This document shows, one piece after another, positions 8,624 to 18,654 of a stretch of DNA of 37,439 nt. The DNA lies in NCBI GenBank assembly GCA_011056835.1, contig DSDU01000141.1, positions 1 to 37,439 on the forward strand, read 5' to 3'. Source of the DNA: Deltaproteobacteria bacterium (GTDB taxonomy: Bacteria > Desulfobacterota > Syntrophia > Syntrophales > UBA6807). The notes under the pieces were generated by a model. That model did no database searches and was not told the DNA's origin. It saw only the letters and a list, made by a program, of their open reading frames with translations. A program made the translations under genes and the position numbers. Positions within the stretch are counted from its first letter, which is position 1. Every line of letters starts with the position of its first letter.

Positions 8624-8652
8624 CGGATTTGTTGAGAGCGGATAAGGAAGTG

Positions 8653-8685
8653 ACCGGGCACCGCTTCCGACGGTGCCCGGTTTTT
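8653..8685 (+). terminator. Intrinsic terminator between the TAXI gene and the DUF1850 gene
   Basis: ACCGGGCACCG-CTTCCGA-CGGTGCCCGGT, perfect 11-bp stem, then TTTTT ending at 8685, next to ATG 8686. Confidence 0.85.
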
Positions 8686-9237
8686 ATGAAGCGAGCGTGG
8701 ATACCGATCATCGGTGGCGTGTTCTGTATCGCAGCCGGGTTCCTGATCTCTTTCCATGTTTTCCAGATCAAGGCAATACGGGACGAAAAAATAGTATTCC
8801 TTCACATTGTCCATCCGGGAGCGAAATTCGCGACGAAATACATTCACTCGGTTGAGAAAAGCCCTGTGTGGGAGTATTTCGTGGTCGATGGGCAGTTTCG
8901 CATTGTGTTGTACGAAACAACCTTTGTTTCCTGCAATACCGGCCTTCCCTGCGTCGTACTCGGTAACGAGGAGTTCCGTCATGAAGGAGATCGTTTCCGG
9001 ATATCCCGTATGAACAGAATTCTTCCGGCTCTGCTGTTATGGGTCCATGACAGATATGACAATACATTGTACATAGGAGAATCTCAGTATCTGAATCTCC
9101 CCTCTCTGGCCGGCAACACTCTCTTGCGAATTACAATCGAAAAGATGAAATTGATCGAATTCATTTATAAAAGACTGCGCCTTATCGTAGAACACGAGAT
9201 AGAAGAGCATCTGCCGTCACTCATGGCAGGAGCGTAA
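8686..9237 (+). CDS. DUF1850 domain-containing protein (TAXI-TRAP accessory)
   Basis: KYIHSVEKSPVWEYFVVDGQFRIVLYETTFVSCNTGLP; lies between TAXI binding protein and fused permease. Start 8686 (MKRAWIP..) preferred but uncertain; ORF track begins at TTG 8629. Confidence 0.85.
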   Translation: MKRAWIPIIGGVFCIAAGFLISFHVFQIKAIRDEKIVFLHIVHPGAKFATKYIHSVEKSPVWEYFVVDGQFRIVLYETTFVSCNTGLPCVVLGNEEFRHEGDRFRISRMNRILPALLLWVHDRYDNTLYIGESQYLNLPSLAGNTLLRITIEKMKLIEFIYKRLRLIVEHEIEEHLPSLMAGA

Positions 9238-9249
9238 AGGAATCATAGT

Positions 9250-11970
9250 ATGTCTGATAAGGTTAAGATTTCTCATACCGAGCATATTGACGAAATCGGA
9301 AAATATGACCCTGAGTTTCGGTTTCGGCAATTTTCCGGCGTGGCTGCAAAACTCGCGTTTATCATGACGTTGATTTTGTCACTCTTTCATATCTATACGG
9401 CGGGCTTCGGAGTTCTCCAGGAGTGGCGGCATCGGGCATTTCATCTGGCATTCGTCCTTCCGCTCGTCTATCTCTTTTACAGCATCAGGAAGAGCGATAC
9501 AGGGACGAAAAGGTATCTCATATATGACGTTATGTATGCCCTCATCGGTAGTTCCGTATCCACTGTTCTCTTTCGTGATATCTTCAATCTTTCACATGCG
9601 CTGTCCATGGCAGTGGCCGTCGGGAGTTTTTCATTTATCATCTATTTTAAGAGGCGGGAATTCCTGCGGAACCGTTTCCTGATTGCATTCGATTTTGCTA
9701 TTCTGACCTGCATGATCGGCAGTCTGGTGTACGGTGCATATCTCGGGTACACTTTTATCCATTTTGACGTGGCATTTCGAGATCCCAATGCGACGCTGGT
9801 CTTCTGGAGCATCCTGCTGTTCGGTATTTTCCTGAGTATCACCATCCTTTTTGTCATCCAGTGGCTCAGGGCTTTATTCGCGATCGTCAAAGGGAAGTCG
9901 TTCCGGTATGATGCCGATGATATTCCATATTTTGACATATTCTTCGCAGTTCTCGCATCGGCCGTATCGGTGTATATTTTTCTGGAATTCAACAGCCTGG
10001 TGTTCCGGTCGGGCCTTCCCCTGAAGAGCGATCTTGTCGTCGGGGCATTCGCCTTTCTCTTAATTCTGGAAGGCGCCCGGCGGAGTATCGGTCCCCCCCT
10101 TCCGATCATTTCGTTCCTCGTGCTCATCAACTGTTATCTCGGTCCTTATTTTCTCGATATCCCGGGGTTGAGCTTTTTCGCTCACCGTGGTTATTCGGTT
10201 CCGCGGATCATCGAACACATGTATCTAGGGACTGAAGGTATTTTTGGTATCCCCCTGGGCGTTGTAGCCACGTTTGTGTTTCATTTCGTACTGTTCGGAA
10301 TATTTATTGCGAAAACGGGACTGGGACAGCTGTTCATGGATATGGCAATGGCCCTTGCAGGATGGTCGTCCGGCGGGCCTGCCAAGGTATCCGTGATCAG
10401 CAGCGGTTTTATGGGGTCGATCAGCGGAAGCTCCATCGCCAATACGGTAACGACGGGTGCCTTTACAATACCACTGATGCGGAGTGTCGGATATTCCCCG
10501 CAGTTTGCGGGCGCCGTGGAAGCTGCCTCATCGACGGGGGGACAGCTTATGCCGCCGATTATGGGCGCAGCCGCCTTCATCATGGCCGAGTTTCTGGGAA
10601 TACCTTACATTAAGATCGCCGCCTGTGCCGTGGTTCCGGCAGTTCTCTATTTCTTTGCCGTCGGAACAATGGTCCATCTGGAGGCGAAAAAACAGGGGTT
10701 GGTCGGTCTGCCCCGGGAGACACTGCCGAAACTGGCGGTTGTCATAAAGGAACGGTGGCTTTTGTTGATGCCCCTTTTCATTATTATCTACCTGTTGATC
10801 TCAGGCAGCAGCCCGTTCCTGGCGGCGTTCTGGGGAATCATTTATTCCGTCGCGGTGGGGCAGATTCATGGCAGAACATATCCCTTCCTCATAGCCGTTT
10901 TTCTGTCGATTCCTTCTGTTCTTGTAAGAGTCAATCCGATGAGCCATATTACGCTCTTTTCAATCATCTGGATTGTCTGTCTCGGTGCGGGGCTCTACTA
11001 CACATTCAAGAAGACCGACAGGCCTTCGTGGTTTCTGGGGATAATACCGAATGTCGTGCTGGTGATACTCCTTCTGTGGGGACTGGAACCGTCCCTCTGT
11101 GCTTTCTGGACGACTATGGCGGTTATCGCCATCGGAGTCTTTTTCAAAGACAGCAGAATGAAGGTAACCGATATTCTGGACACGCTGGAGTTGGGAACGA
11201 AGAATGCCCTTGCCATCGGGGCGGCCTGTGCCTGCATCGGCTTTATTGTGGGCGCGACGACACTAACCGGGCTGGGCTTAAAATTTGCCGCCGCCGTTAT
11301 TGAACTGTCTCATGTTGTTGCCGCCTTCGTGACAAGTATGGACATCATGCACCTGTTGAGCGTCGACGGTGTGGCCCTTTTCTTCACCCTTTTCTTTACC
11401 GCCATCGCCTGCTTTATTCTCGGTATGGGAATTCCCACGACTGCCCAGTACATCATCGCATCGATGATTGCGGCGCCTGCGCTTTTACAGTGGGGAATTC
11501 ATCCCCTGGTGTCTCATATGTTTGTCCTGTTTTATGCCGTCCTGGCGGATGTGACGCCGCCGGTGGCGCTGGCGGCGTATGCTGCATCGGGAATTTCCGG
11601 CGCAAATCCCTTTCGAACGGGATTTACCGCATTCGGTCTTGCGTCGGCAGGTTTCGCCATCCCTTTCATTCTTGTATCGGCCCCCATTGTCCTGTGGCTG
11701 CCCACACTTCTCGACGGGACGATGGCCTTTGATTATGTTAGGTTTGCTCATGTTCTGGTGACGCTGGTCGTCGGTGTAATTGCGCTGGGGTCGACAGTGA
11801 TCGGATATTTAACCTTCAAATCCACTCTTATCGAGCGGCTGTTAACCGGCATAGCCACGATATGTCTTTTTTATCCCGAGCTTTATTCCGATATTTCAGG
11901 TATTTTCCTGTTAATGATCGTATATGTTTCACAGCGGAGGAGAAGAGCGCGGGCGGTGTTATCGTCATAA
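9250..11970 (+). CDS. TRAP transporter permease, fused 4TM/12TM subunits
   Basis: 906 aa polytopic; GGPAKVSVISSGFMGSISGSSIANTVTTGAFTIPLM and GMGIPTTAQYIIASMIAAPALLQWGIHPLVSHMFVLFYAVLADVTPPVALAAYAASGI signatures. Confidence 0.95.
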   Translation: MSDKVKISHTEHIDEIGKYDPEFRFRQFSGVAAKLAFIMTLILSLFHIYTAGFGVLQEWRHRAFHLAFVLPLVYLFYSIRKSDTGTKRYLIYDVMYALIGSSVSTVLFRDIFNLSHALSMAVAVGSFSFIIYFKRREFLRNRFLIAFDFAILTCMIGSLVYGAYLGYTFIHFDVAFRDPNATLVFWSILLFGIFLSITILFVIQWLRALFAIVKGKSFRYDADDIPYFDIFFAVLASAVSVYIFLEFNSLVFRSGLPLKSDLVVGAFAFLLILEGARRSIGPPLPIISFLVLINCYLGPYFLDIPGLSFFAHRGYSVPRIIEHMYLGTEGIFGIPLGVVATFVFHFVLFGIFIAKTGLGQLFMDMAMALAGWSSGGPAKVSVISSGFMGSISGSSIANTVTTGAFTIPLMRSVGYSPQFAGAVEAASSTGGQLMPPIMGAAAFIMAEFLGIPYIKIAACAVVPAVLYFFAVGTMVHLEAKKQGLVGLPRETLPKLAVVIKERWLLLMPLFIIIYLLISGSSPFLAAFWGIIYSVAVGQIHGRTYPFLIAVFLSIPSVLVRVNPMSHITLFSIIWIVCLGAGLYYTFKKTDRPSWFLGIIPNVVLVILLLWGLEPSLCAFWTTMAVIAIGVFFKDSRMKVTDILDTLELGTKNALAIGAACACIGFIVGATTLTGLGLKFAAAVIELSHVVAAFVTSMDIMHLLSVDGVALFFTLFFTAIACFILGMGIPTTAQYIIASMIAAPALLQWGIHPLVSHMFVLFYAVLADVTPPVALAAYAASGISGANPFRTGFTAFGLASAGFAIPFILVSAPIVLWLPTLLDGTMAFDYVRFAHVLVTLVVGVIALGSTVIGYLTFKSTLIERLLTGIATICLFYPELYSDISGIFLLMIVYVSQRRRRARAVLSS

Positions 11971-12016
11971 CAATTCACTCTATAAGATGTTTGTGAAGGC
12001 GGGAGATAGTAAGAAA

Positions 12017-13021
12017 ATGGTAGATGAGAAAATTAAAGTGATTCACTATGGTCTCGGCCCCATCGGGGTAGAGACCGCAAAACTTGTTTTGTCGAAAAAA
12101 AATCTGCAAATCGTCGGAGCGGTTGACATCTCGGAAGATAAGGCGGGGCGTGACCTGGGAGCGGTTCTGGGGCTTGATGATACTCTCGGCATTGTTGTGA
12201 CGGATCGGGCACAGGATCTTTTTTCTTCTGAATCTGCGGACATTGTTATTCACACGGCCGGTTCAAGAATTATGACCATCTATTCGCAACTGGAAGAAAT
12301 TATCGGATCGGGGATCAACGTCATTTCCTCAAGCGAGGAACTGTCGTTCCCGTTTACAGCGAACGAAGCGTCGGCAAAGGGTCTGGATGCAGCGGCGCGG
12401 GAAAGCGGCGTCACCGTTCTGGGAACAGGCGTCAACCCGGGATTTATTATGGATGCACTCCCTCTCTATCTCACCGGGGTCTGTAAGGATGTAACCACCG
12501 TCAGGGTGGAACGGTATGTCGATGCCGGTACGAGACGCCTGCCCCTTCAGAGAAAAGTGGGAGCCGGTTTGTCTCCCCATGTTTTCAGGGAACGGGTGTC
12601 GCAGAAAATGCTGGGGCACGTGGGTCTTGTGGAATCTCTCCAGTTTGTTGCCCATTATCTCGGCATATCCCTCGACAGGATTGAGGAAACCATTGATCCG
12701 GTGGTGGCGGAACAGGCGGTGAAAACCGATTATTTTGACCTGAACCCGGGTGATGTTCTTGGAATCAAACACATTGCACAGGGATTTCTGGGAACATCGG
12801 TGATTATTTCTCTTGATCTCAGAATGTATGTCGGTGCCGATGATCCTCACGACGCGATTTTCATTGAGGGAAATCCGAGCATCAGTCTGAAAGTTGAAGG
12901 CGGCGTTGCGGGGGATCAGGCGACTGCGGCAATTCTTGTGAATTCAGTTCCCGGCGTTGTTGCCGCTCGACCAGGCCTGGTGACCGTGAAAGATTTGCCG
13001 GCGCCGCATTTTTATCGATGA
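12017..13021 (+). CDS. NAD(P)-dependent dehydrogenase of the dihydrodipicolinate reductase / 2,4-diaminopentanoate dehydrogenase-like family
   Basis: KVIHYGLGPIGVETAKLVLSKKNLQIVGAVDISEDKAGRDLG Rossmann start; VLGTGVNPGFIMDALPLYLTG. Start 12017 (MVDEKIK) chosen over the ORF-track start 11924, which overlaps the permease gene. Confidence 0.8.
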   Translation: MVDEKIKVIHYGLGPIGVETAKLVLSKKNLQIVGAVDISEDKAGRDLGAVLGLDDTLGIVVTDRAQDLFSSESADIVIHTAGSRIMTIYSQLEEIIGSGINVISSSEELSFPFTANEASAKGLDAAARESGVTVLGTGVNPGFIMDALPLYLTGVCKDVTTVRVERYVDAGTRRLPLQRKVGAGLSPHVFRERVSQKMLGHVGLVESLQFVAHYLGISLDRIEETIDPVVAEQAVKTDYFDLNPGDVLGIKHIAQGFLGTSVIISLDLRMYVGADDPHDAIFIEGNPSISLKVEGGVAGDQATAAILVNSVPGVVAARPGLVTVKDLPAPHFYR

Positions 13022-13162
13022 GATGTGTACGAAAACCACGACGGCATTCGGCTTTGCCGAGTGAATAAACGGCGATGATCTGAATTCCGAATTTGATATA
13101 ATTTCCATCGCCCGGACCGATGGGATGTAATATTACAAACGGACAAGATATTTTTGAATAAA

Positions 13163-13197
13163 AAGGGGCGCTTTGCGGCGCCCCTTCCCCGTTTTTT
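13163..13197. terminator. Bidirectional intrinsic terminator between convergent genes
   Basis: AAGGGGCGC-TTTGCG-GCGCCCCTT perfect 9-bp stem; T-rich run after it on the plus strand and (A-rich before it) on the minus strand. Confidence 0.8.
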
Positions 13198-13217
13198 TAT
13201 ATTAAGGATACGATTTT

Positions 13218-13781
13218 TCATTCCTTGAAATAATTATTGAAGAATTTCTGTTTTTCCTTCGGGATATAGATTGATCCTCCGTGATCAATGATCAATTTTC
13301 CCTCAAGGTGATCAAGTTCATGCTGGACGACCCTGGCGAGAAACCCCGTGTATCGCTTATTAATTTTATTGCCGTGCCGATCGTATGCCTTGACCTTGAT
13401 TTCAGTATGGCGGGATACTTCAACGCTGACATCGGGGCATGAAAGACATCCTTCCGTCGTTGTTTCCTTGTCGCCTCGTATCTGGGTTATCCTCGGATTT
13501 ACGAGCACATCATAATCTTTCTCGTTTTTGACACGTGACTTCTCATCGAAATTCTTGTTTTTAAAAACAACGATTTTTTTGCTTATTCCGATCTGAGGTG
13601 CGGCAAGCCCCACGGCATCATCCCGGCCGAGAAAACACTCGACCAGGGTCTGAATATCCTGTTTACCTTCCTCATTGAAAGGAATCGGTATCTCATCGGA
13701 TTTTCTCCTGAGGAGTTCTGTTTCTTCCTCATTGATTTTTTCGTTTTCCCATAGTTTCCAGGTTTTCTTGTTTTGCATCAT
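13218..13781 (-). CDS. def: Peptide deformylase
   Basis: Motifs GLAAPQIG, EGCLSCP, QHELDHLEGKL. Confidence 0.95.
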   Translation of the reverse strand: MMQNKKTWKLWENEKINEEETELLRRKSDEIPIPFNEEGKQDIQTLVECFLGRDDAVGLAAPQIGISKKIVVFKNKNFDEKSRVKNEKDYDVLVNPRITQIRGDKETTTEGCLSCPDVSVEVSRHTEIKVKAYDRHGNKINKRYTGFLARVVQHELDHLEGKLIIDHGGSIYIPKEKQKFFNNYFKE

Positions 13782-14016
13782 TCGGCACCTTTATACAAAA
13801 TTGATAAAATCACGATTTTCATAACACCATCCTTTCCTTTTTTCAAGATGTTGAGAGCTATAAGAATTCTTGATCGATCGATTTATATCTGTTAATGGAA
13901 AGCTTTCTCCGATGGAAAATTTAAACGGATACTTCGTGCAGCCTGTTCATGCATCCAATGATGTTTCCTGATAAAGGAAGACATGAGTAAATGACTTTGT
14001 GAAAGGATGGAAGACG

Positions 14017-15252
14017 GTGATCTGTCGTTTGATAGCGCAGGAAGCGCGGCGGGTTTTCTCCCGTTCCATGCAGTTTGAAGCCGGGCTTCATCCTCACATG
14101 CCGGTCTGTGATACGTCTGGATCACGCCTGTTGTATATCCACGTGCCGTTCTGTGAGCAACTTTGTCCCTATTGTTCATTTAATCGGGTTCGTTTCGAGG
14201 AATCGCTCTGTCGAAAGTATTTTGCCGCTCTCAGGAATGAACTGTTCCTTTATAAAGAACGATCCTATAATTTTGGAGGCATTTATGTAGGGGGCGGGAC
14301 GCCGACGGTTCTTATGGATGAACTGGAAAAAACCCTCGAAACGGCGAAAGACTATTTCTCTGTCCGTGAAATATCCGTTGAAACCAATCCGAATCACCTC
14401 ACGCCCGATCGATTGATGGTGCTGCAGCGGGTGGGAGTGAACAGGCTTTCCGTGGGAATCCAGAGTTTCGATGATAATCTGCTCCGTGCAATGGGTCGGT
14501 TTGAAAAATATGGGAGCGGATCGAAAAACGTTGAGCGGTTAAAAGCGACGACGGGGTACTTTGATACGCTGAATGCTGATATGATCTTTAATTTTCCCAT
14601 TCAGACCGATGAAGGGCTTGATCGGGACCTCATGCTGCTCCTCGAAACCGGTGTGGATCAGGTCACGTATTACCCTCTCATGGTTTCCGATCTGACGAGA
14701 AACATTGTTGAGAAAACCCTCGGAATCGTCGATTATCGAAAAGAGCGGCGTATGTATCACCGTATCGTTGAAAGACTTCTTCCCGAATATCGATTCTCAT
14801 CTGCGTGGTGCTTTTCACGGAAAGAGAGCATGATCGACGAGTACATCGTCGACTATGATGAATATGCAGGAGTGGGCAGCGGGTCTATTGGCTATATGAA
14901 CGGTATATGTTACGCTAACACATTTGATCTTCAGGAGTACATTGAACGGCTGAAAAGGAATGAGATCCCGCTGATGGCTTCCCGTAGATTTTCTCTTCAG
15001 GACCGGATTCGATATGATTTCATCATGAAACTATTCGGGCTGGAACTGGCGATTGCTCCGGTTCGGGCACAGTATGGCAAACGTCTTATCCGGTATCTCT
15101 GGCCGGATATTGCAGCATTTATGATAGCCGGCGGTTTGCGATATCGCCGGGGAACCTTGTACCTTACCGGCCGGGGGCGGTATTACTGGGTTATCATGAT
15201 GAGGGAATTCTTCACCGCTGTGAATAATTTCAGAGCCTTTTGCCTCGGATGA
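14017..15252 (+). CDS. Radical SAM protein, coproporphyrinogen III oxidase/HemW-like
   Basis: LYIHVPFCEQLCPYCSFNR (CxxxCxYC), GGIYVGGGTPTVL, VETNPNHLT, RLSVGIQSFDDNLLRAMGR. GTG 14017 has AAAGGA upstream; ORF track begins at 13999. Confidence 0.85.
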   Translation: MICRLIAQEARRVFSRSMQFEAGLHPHMPVCDTSGSRLLYIHVPFCEQLCPYCSFNRVRFEESLCRKYFAALRNELFLYKERSYNFGGIYVGGGTPTVLMDELEKTLETAKDYFSVREISVETNPNHLTPDRLMVLQRVGVNRLSVGIQSFDDNLLRAMGRFEKYGSGSKNVERLKATTGYFDTLNADMIFNFPIQTDEGLDRDLMLLLETGVDQVTYYPLMVSDLTRNIVEKTLGIVDYRKERRMYHRIVERLLPEYRFSSAWCFSRKESMIDEYIVDYDEYAGVGSGSIGYMNGICYANTFDLQEYIERLKRNEIPLMASRRFSLQDRIRYDFIMKLFGLELAIAPVRAQYGKRLIRYLWPDIAAFMIAGGLRYRRGTLYLTGRGRYYWVIMMREFFTAVNNFRAFCLG

Positions 15253-15293
15253 GCGGGGATCACCGATAAATACGAGAAAACAGGAACAATGCC

Positions 15294-16724
15294 ATGGACG
15301 ATACCACGATCAACCTCCTGAAACAGCTTCCCAAGATAGATGAAATCGTATTGATCCTTGAACGGGACCGCTTACTGGATTTGGCCCCGAGGGACTTTGT
15401 TGTCGACACCTGTCGATCCGTTGTCGCCGAGATGCGGGGGGCCGTCATGGCGGTGGAAAAAAAGAAAACCGTTTCATTGCAGGAACTCTCCGCTGAAACC
15501 GCGGCTCATCGAGTGAGGGAACGGATAGAGAGGTTGCATACCCCCAGTCTCCAGCGGGTTGTTAATGCAACCGGTATCATTCTCCATACTAATCTTGGGC
15601 GGGCGCCGTTATGCGAAGAGGCATTGAGGCGGATTGTTGAAATCAGTCGAGGCTATTCAAATATCGAATTCGATCTCACTACAGGGAAGCGCGGCTTGCG
15701 TTATGATCATGTTCGGGACATCCTCTGCGCCATTACCGAAGCTGAGGATGCCGTCGTTGTTAATAACAATGCGGCGGCAGTTCTCCTCGTTCTGAATACG
15801 CTGGCAATGGGGAAGGAAGCCATTGTTTCCCGAGGCGAACTGATCGAAATCGGCGGCGCATTTCGGATACCCGAAGTTATGGAAAAAAGCGGGGCCATAC
15901 TCAAAGAGGTGGGAACGACAAACCGGACTCACCTTTCTGATTATGAACAGGCCATCGGAGACAACACCGGGTTGATTCTCAAGGTCCATACCAGTAATTT
16001 CAGAATCGCCGGTTTTACCGAAGATGTCGAACTGTCAGAACTGGCCGATCTTGGCATGAAGAGAAGCCTTCCCGTCATGAACGATCTGGGGAGCGGATGT
16101 TTTATCGACTTGAGACCATACGGCTTTGACCGGGAGCCCACGGTGCAGGAAGCGTTGAAGTCAGGTGTCGATATTGTTACGTTCAGCGGAGACAAGCTCC
16201 TGGGAGGTCCCCAGGCTGGCATTATACTCGGCAGGAAAGAGATTATTGAAAGAGTCAAAAAAAATCCCCTCAATCGAGCATTGAGAATCGATAAGCTCAC
16301 CATTGCCGCCCTCGAAGCGACCATGCGATACTATTTGACAAATGGTGATGCCCTTGCCGCTGTTCCGGGGATGAAATTACTGACGACCTCCGTGAAAGCA
16401 GTTGAAAAAAAAGCCCGAAAGCTATTGCGAATCCTAAAAAATTTATCCCTCAAGCATTTCGACATTGTCCTGAAAAAAGGAAATTCCATGGCCGGCGGAG
16501 GTTCTTTGCCGACACAGGAGATTCCCACCGTCCTTCTCGGGATTACTGCCCGAAACATGTCGGCAGGCAGGCTGGGTGAACGTCTGCGATTTCTTGATGT
16601 TCCCGTTATTGCCCGAATTGCCGAGGAAGAGATTCTTTTTGATATTCGGACAATTGATGAATCGGAATTTGTTTTTATCCGAGAGGGGCTCAAGCATCTC
16701 GACGGCCATGATGGTTTCACCTGA
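15294..16724 (+). CDS. selA: L-seryl-tRNA(Sec) selenium transferase
   Basis: RVVNATGIILHTNLGRAPL, NNNAAAVLLVLNTLA, VDIVTFSGDKLLGGPQAGIILG (PLP lysine region). Confidence 0.97.
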   Translation: MDDTTINLLKQLPKIDEIVLILERDRLLDLAPRDFVVDTCRSVVAEMRGAVMAVEKKKTVSLQELSAETAAHRVRERIERLHTPSLQRVVNATGIILHTNLGRAPLCEEALRRIVEISRGYSNIEFDLTTGKRGLRYDHVRDILCAITEAEDAVVVNNNAAAVLLVLNTLAMGKEAIVSRGELIEIGGAFRIPEVMEKSGAILKEVGTTNRTHLSDYEQAIGDNTGLILKVHTSNFRIAGFTEDVELSELADLGMKRSLPVMNDLGSGCFIDLRPYGFDREPTVQEALKSGVDIVTFSGDKLLGGPQAGIILGRKEIIERVKKNPLNRALRIDKLTIAALEATMRYYLTNGDALAAVPGMKLLTTSVKAVEKKARKLLRILKNLSLKHFDIVLKKGNSMAGGGSLPTQEIPTVLLGITARNMSAGRLGERLRFLDVPVIARIAEEEILFDIRTIDESEFVFIREGLKHLDGHDGFT

Positions 16725-16749
16725 TGTGTGGCGAGATTTCAGGGAATCC

Positions 16750-17736
16750 ATGAACGATCAAGAACTGAAAATGGATATTTATGAGGTGGCCGAGGCTGAA
16801 TACGGGCTCCGGCTTGATGTGTTTCTTTCGGACAAAGAATCAGGTTTCTCACGATCACAGATCAAGCGGATGATTGCAGAGGGTCGGGTCCGCGTCAACG
16901 ATGCGGTCGTCAAGCCGAGTCATCCCGTAAAAAGTGGGGATTCGGTTGTGCTGACGCGGGAACCGCCGAGAGCATATGCCGTTACTCCCGAGGATATCCC
17001 CATTGCGATACTTTACGAAGATGAATCAATCGTCGTTGTCGATAAACCGGCGGGTATGGTGGTACATCCTGCTGCGGGCAACTATCAGGGAACCCTGGTG
17101 AATGCCCTTTTATTTCACTGCAAAAACCTCTCGGGAATCGGCGGGGTGTTGAGGCCGGGAATTGTTCATCGTCTGGACAAAGGTACCTCGGGACTCTTGG
17201 TTGTGGCGAAATCAGATTACGCCCATAGCAGTTTGTCGGCGCAATTTAAAGATCGTCGTGTAAGAAAAATATACGAGGCGCTGGTGCACGGCGATGTCTC
17301 AGAAGAATCGGGAGTGATCGAACTGCCTATCGGGAGACATCCGAAGGATCGCAAGAAAATGACTGTCTCACGAAGAAGCGGAAAGGTATCCGTGTCCCGG
17401 TGGACTGTTGCCGAGCGATTCGGTTATGTAACACTCCTCAATGTTGCGATTGAAACGGGACGGACCCATCAGATTCGTGTGCATCTCAGTTCACAGGGAT
17501 ATCCCCTTGTGGGAGATACCGTCTATGGTGGTGCCGGAAAGAAATTGAGGGAGATACGCGACGCAACGCCACGATCCATAGTGGGACGGCTGAAACGACA
17601 GGCGCTCCATGCAAGCGGCATCGGATTTTGCCACCCCGTTACCGGTCAATGTATGGAATTCTCATTGCCGCTGCCCCCTGATATGGCCTCGGTGTGTTCG
17701 GATCTTACCGAATATGTGACGAAGAAAAATTGCTGA
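16750..17736 (+). CDS. rluD: RluA-family 23S rRNA pseudouridine synthase, RluD-like
   Basis: S4 domain (RLDVFLSDKESGFSRSQIKRMIAEGRVRVN) and HRLDKGTSGLLVVAKS; start 16750 chosen because the upstream part of the ORF overlaps selA. Confidence 0.92.
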   Translation: MNDQELKMDIYEVAEAEYGLRLDVFLSDKESGFSRSQIKRMIAEGRVRVNDAVVKPSHPVKSGDSVVLTREPPRAYAVTPEDIPIAILYEDESIVVVDKPAGMVVHPAAGNYQGTLVNALLFHCKNLSGIGGVLRPGIVHRLDKGTSGLLVVAKSDYAHSSLSAQFKDRRVRKIYEALVHGDVSEESGVIELPIGRHPKDRKKMTVSRRSGKVSVSRWTVAERFGYVTLLNVAIETGRTHQIRVHLSSQGYPLVGDTVYGGAGKKLREIRDATPRSIVGRLKRQALHASGIGFCHPVTGQCMEFSLPLPPDMASVCSDLTEYVTKKNC

Positions 17737-17742
17737 TGTAAC

Positions 17743-18552
17743 GTGGAAGGGAATAGAGCTGTGTTTATATATTCACAGAGAGGAAATCTGAAGTATCTGG
17801 AGGCGGTGCTTCTGAAACGGTACAATTCGATTGTCCATGCCTTCTGTTCCCGTTGGGGCGGTGTCAGTCAGGGACGTTTCTCGAATTTCAATTTCAGTGT
17901 CAGTGAAGGTGACGGGGACGAGCAGGTTGTGAAAAATTGGGCAATTCTCTCCGATGCCTTCAAGATTCCGAGGGAAAGTTTCTGCACGGTGAATCAGGTT
18001 CACGACGATGGGATTCTCATTATTGATGAATCAACCGATGTCAATGCCGTGCGGAACGGTGACTATGATGCCATTATTACGAACCGGTCAGGTCTTGCCG
18101 TTGGGATTAAAACGGCGGATTGTGTCCCCGTTTTTCTTTTTGACCCGATACGGAACATAATCGGTGTGGTCCACGCCGGGTGGAGAGGAACCGCAAAAAG
18201 GATCGCAGCCAAGGCTGTATGTCGATTCGTGGAAAGATTTTCCACAAAAGCGGAGGATCTTATCGTGGCAGTTGGGCCGGCGATAGGTCCCTGTTGTTAT
18301 GAGGTGGACCGAGTTGTTCGGGATGCCGTGAAGGATGATGCCGCCGGAGTGTTTACACCATCCGCTAATCATGGTCGCTGGATGTTTGACCTGCCTCGGA
18401 CCAACCGTCTGCAGATACTGAATGCCGGTGTCCCGCCCATCAATCTTGTTGAGGCAGGGATATGCACATCATGTCACCGGGATACCTTCTTTTCACATCG
18501 AGGCGAGGGGGGGCATACGGGGAGACAGATCAGTTTTCTTATGATCCGGTAA
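17743..18552 (+). CDS. pgeF: Laccase-domain (YfiH/PgeF, DUF152) protein
   Basis: GVSQGRFSNFNFS, KTADCVPVFLFDP, VVHAGWRGTAKRIAAKAV. Confidence 0.92.
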   Translation: MEGNRAVFIYSQRGNLKYLEAVLLKRYNSIVHAFCSRWGGVSQGRFSNFNFSVSEGDGDEQVVKNWAILSDAFKIPRESFCTVNQVHDDGILIIDESTDVNAVRNGDYDAIITNRSGLAVGIKTADCVPVFLFDPIRNIIGVVHAGWRGTAKRIAAKAVCRFVERFSTKAEDLIVAVGPAIGPCCYEVDRVVRDAVKDDAAGVFTPSANHGRWMFDLPRTNRLQILNAGVPPINLVEAGICTSCHRDTFFSHRGEGGHTGRQISFLMIR

Positions 18553-18625
18553 ACCTACGTAAAATCAGTATCATGGCCGATAGGCATCCGGTTCATCGGG
18601 AGACGGATAAATCAAAAAAATTAGC

Positions 18626-18654
18626 TTGACACGATGGTGTGATTGATATATTAA
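18626..18654 (+). promoter_or_regulatory. Sigma70-type promoter upstream of rho
   Basis: TTGACA (18626-18631), 17-nt spacer, TATTAA (18649-18654); leaves a leader of about 200 nt before rho. Confidence 0.75.

Noticed and set aside
13045-13063. CATTCGGC-TTT-GCCGAGTG hairpin after the dehydrogenase gene as a terminator
   Set aside because: No U-tract follows; the stronger terminator at 13163-13197 fits better.
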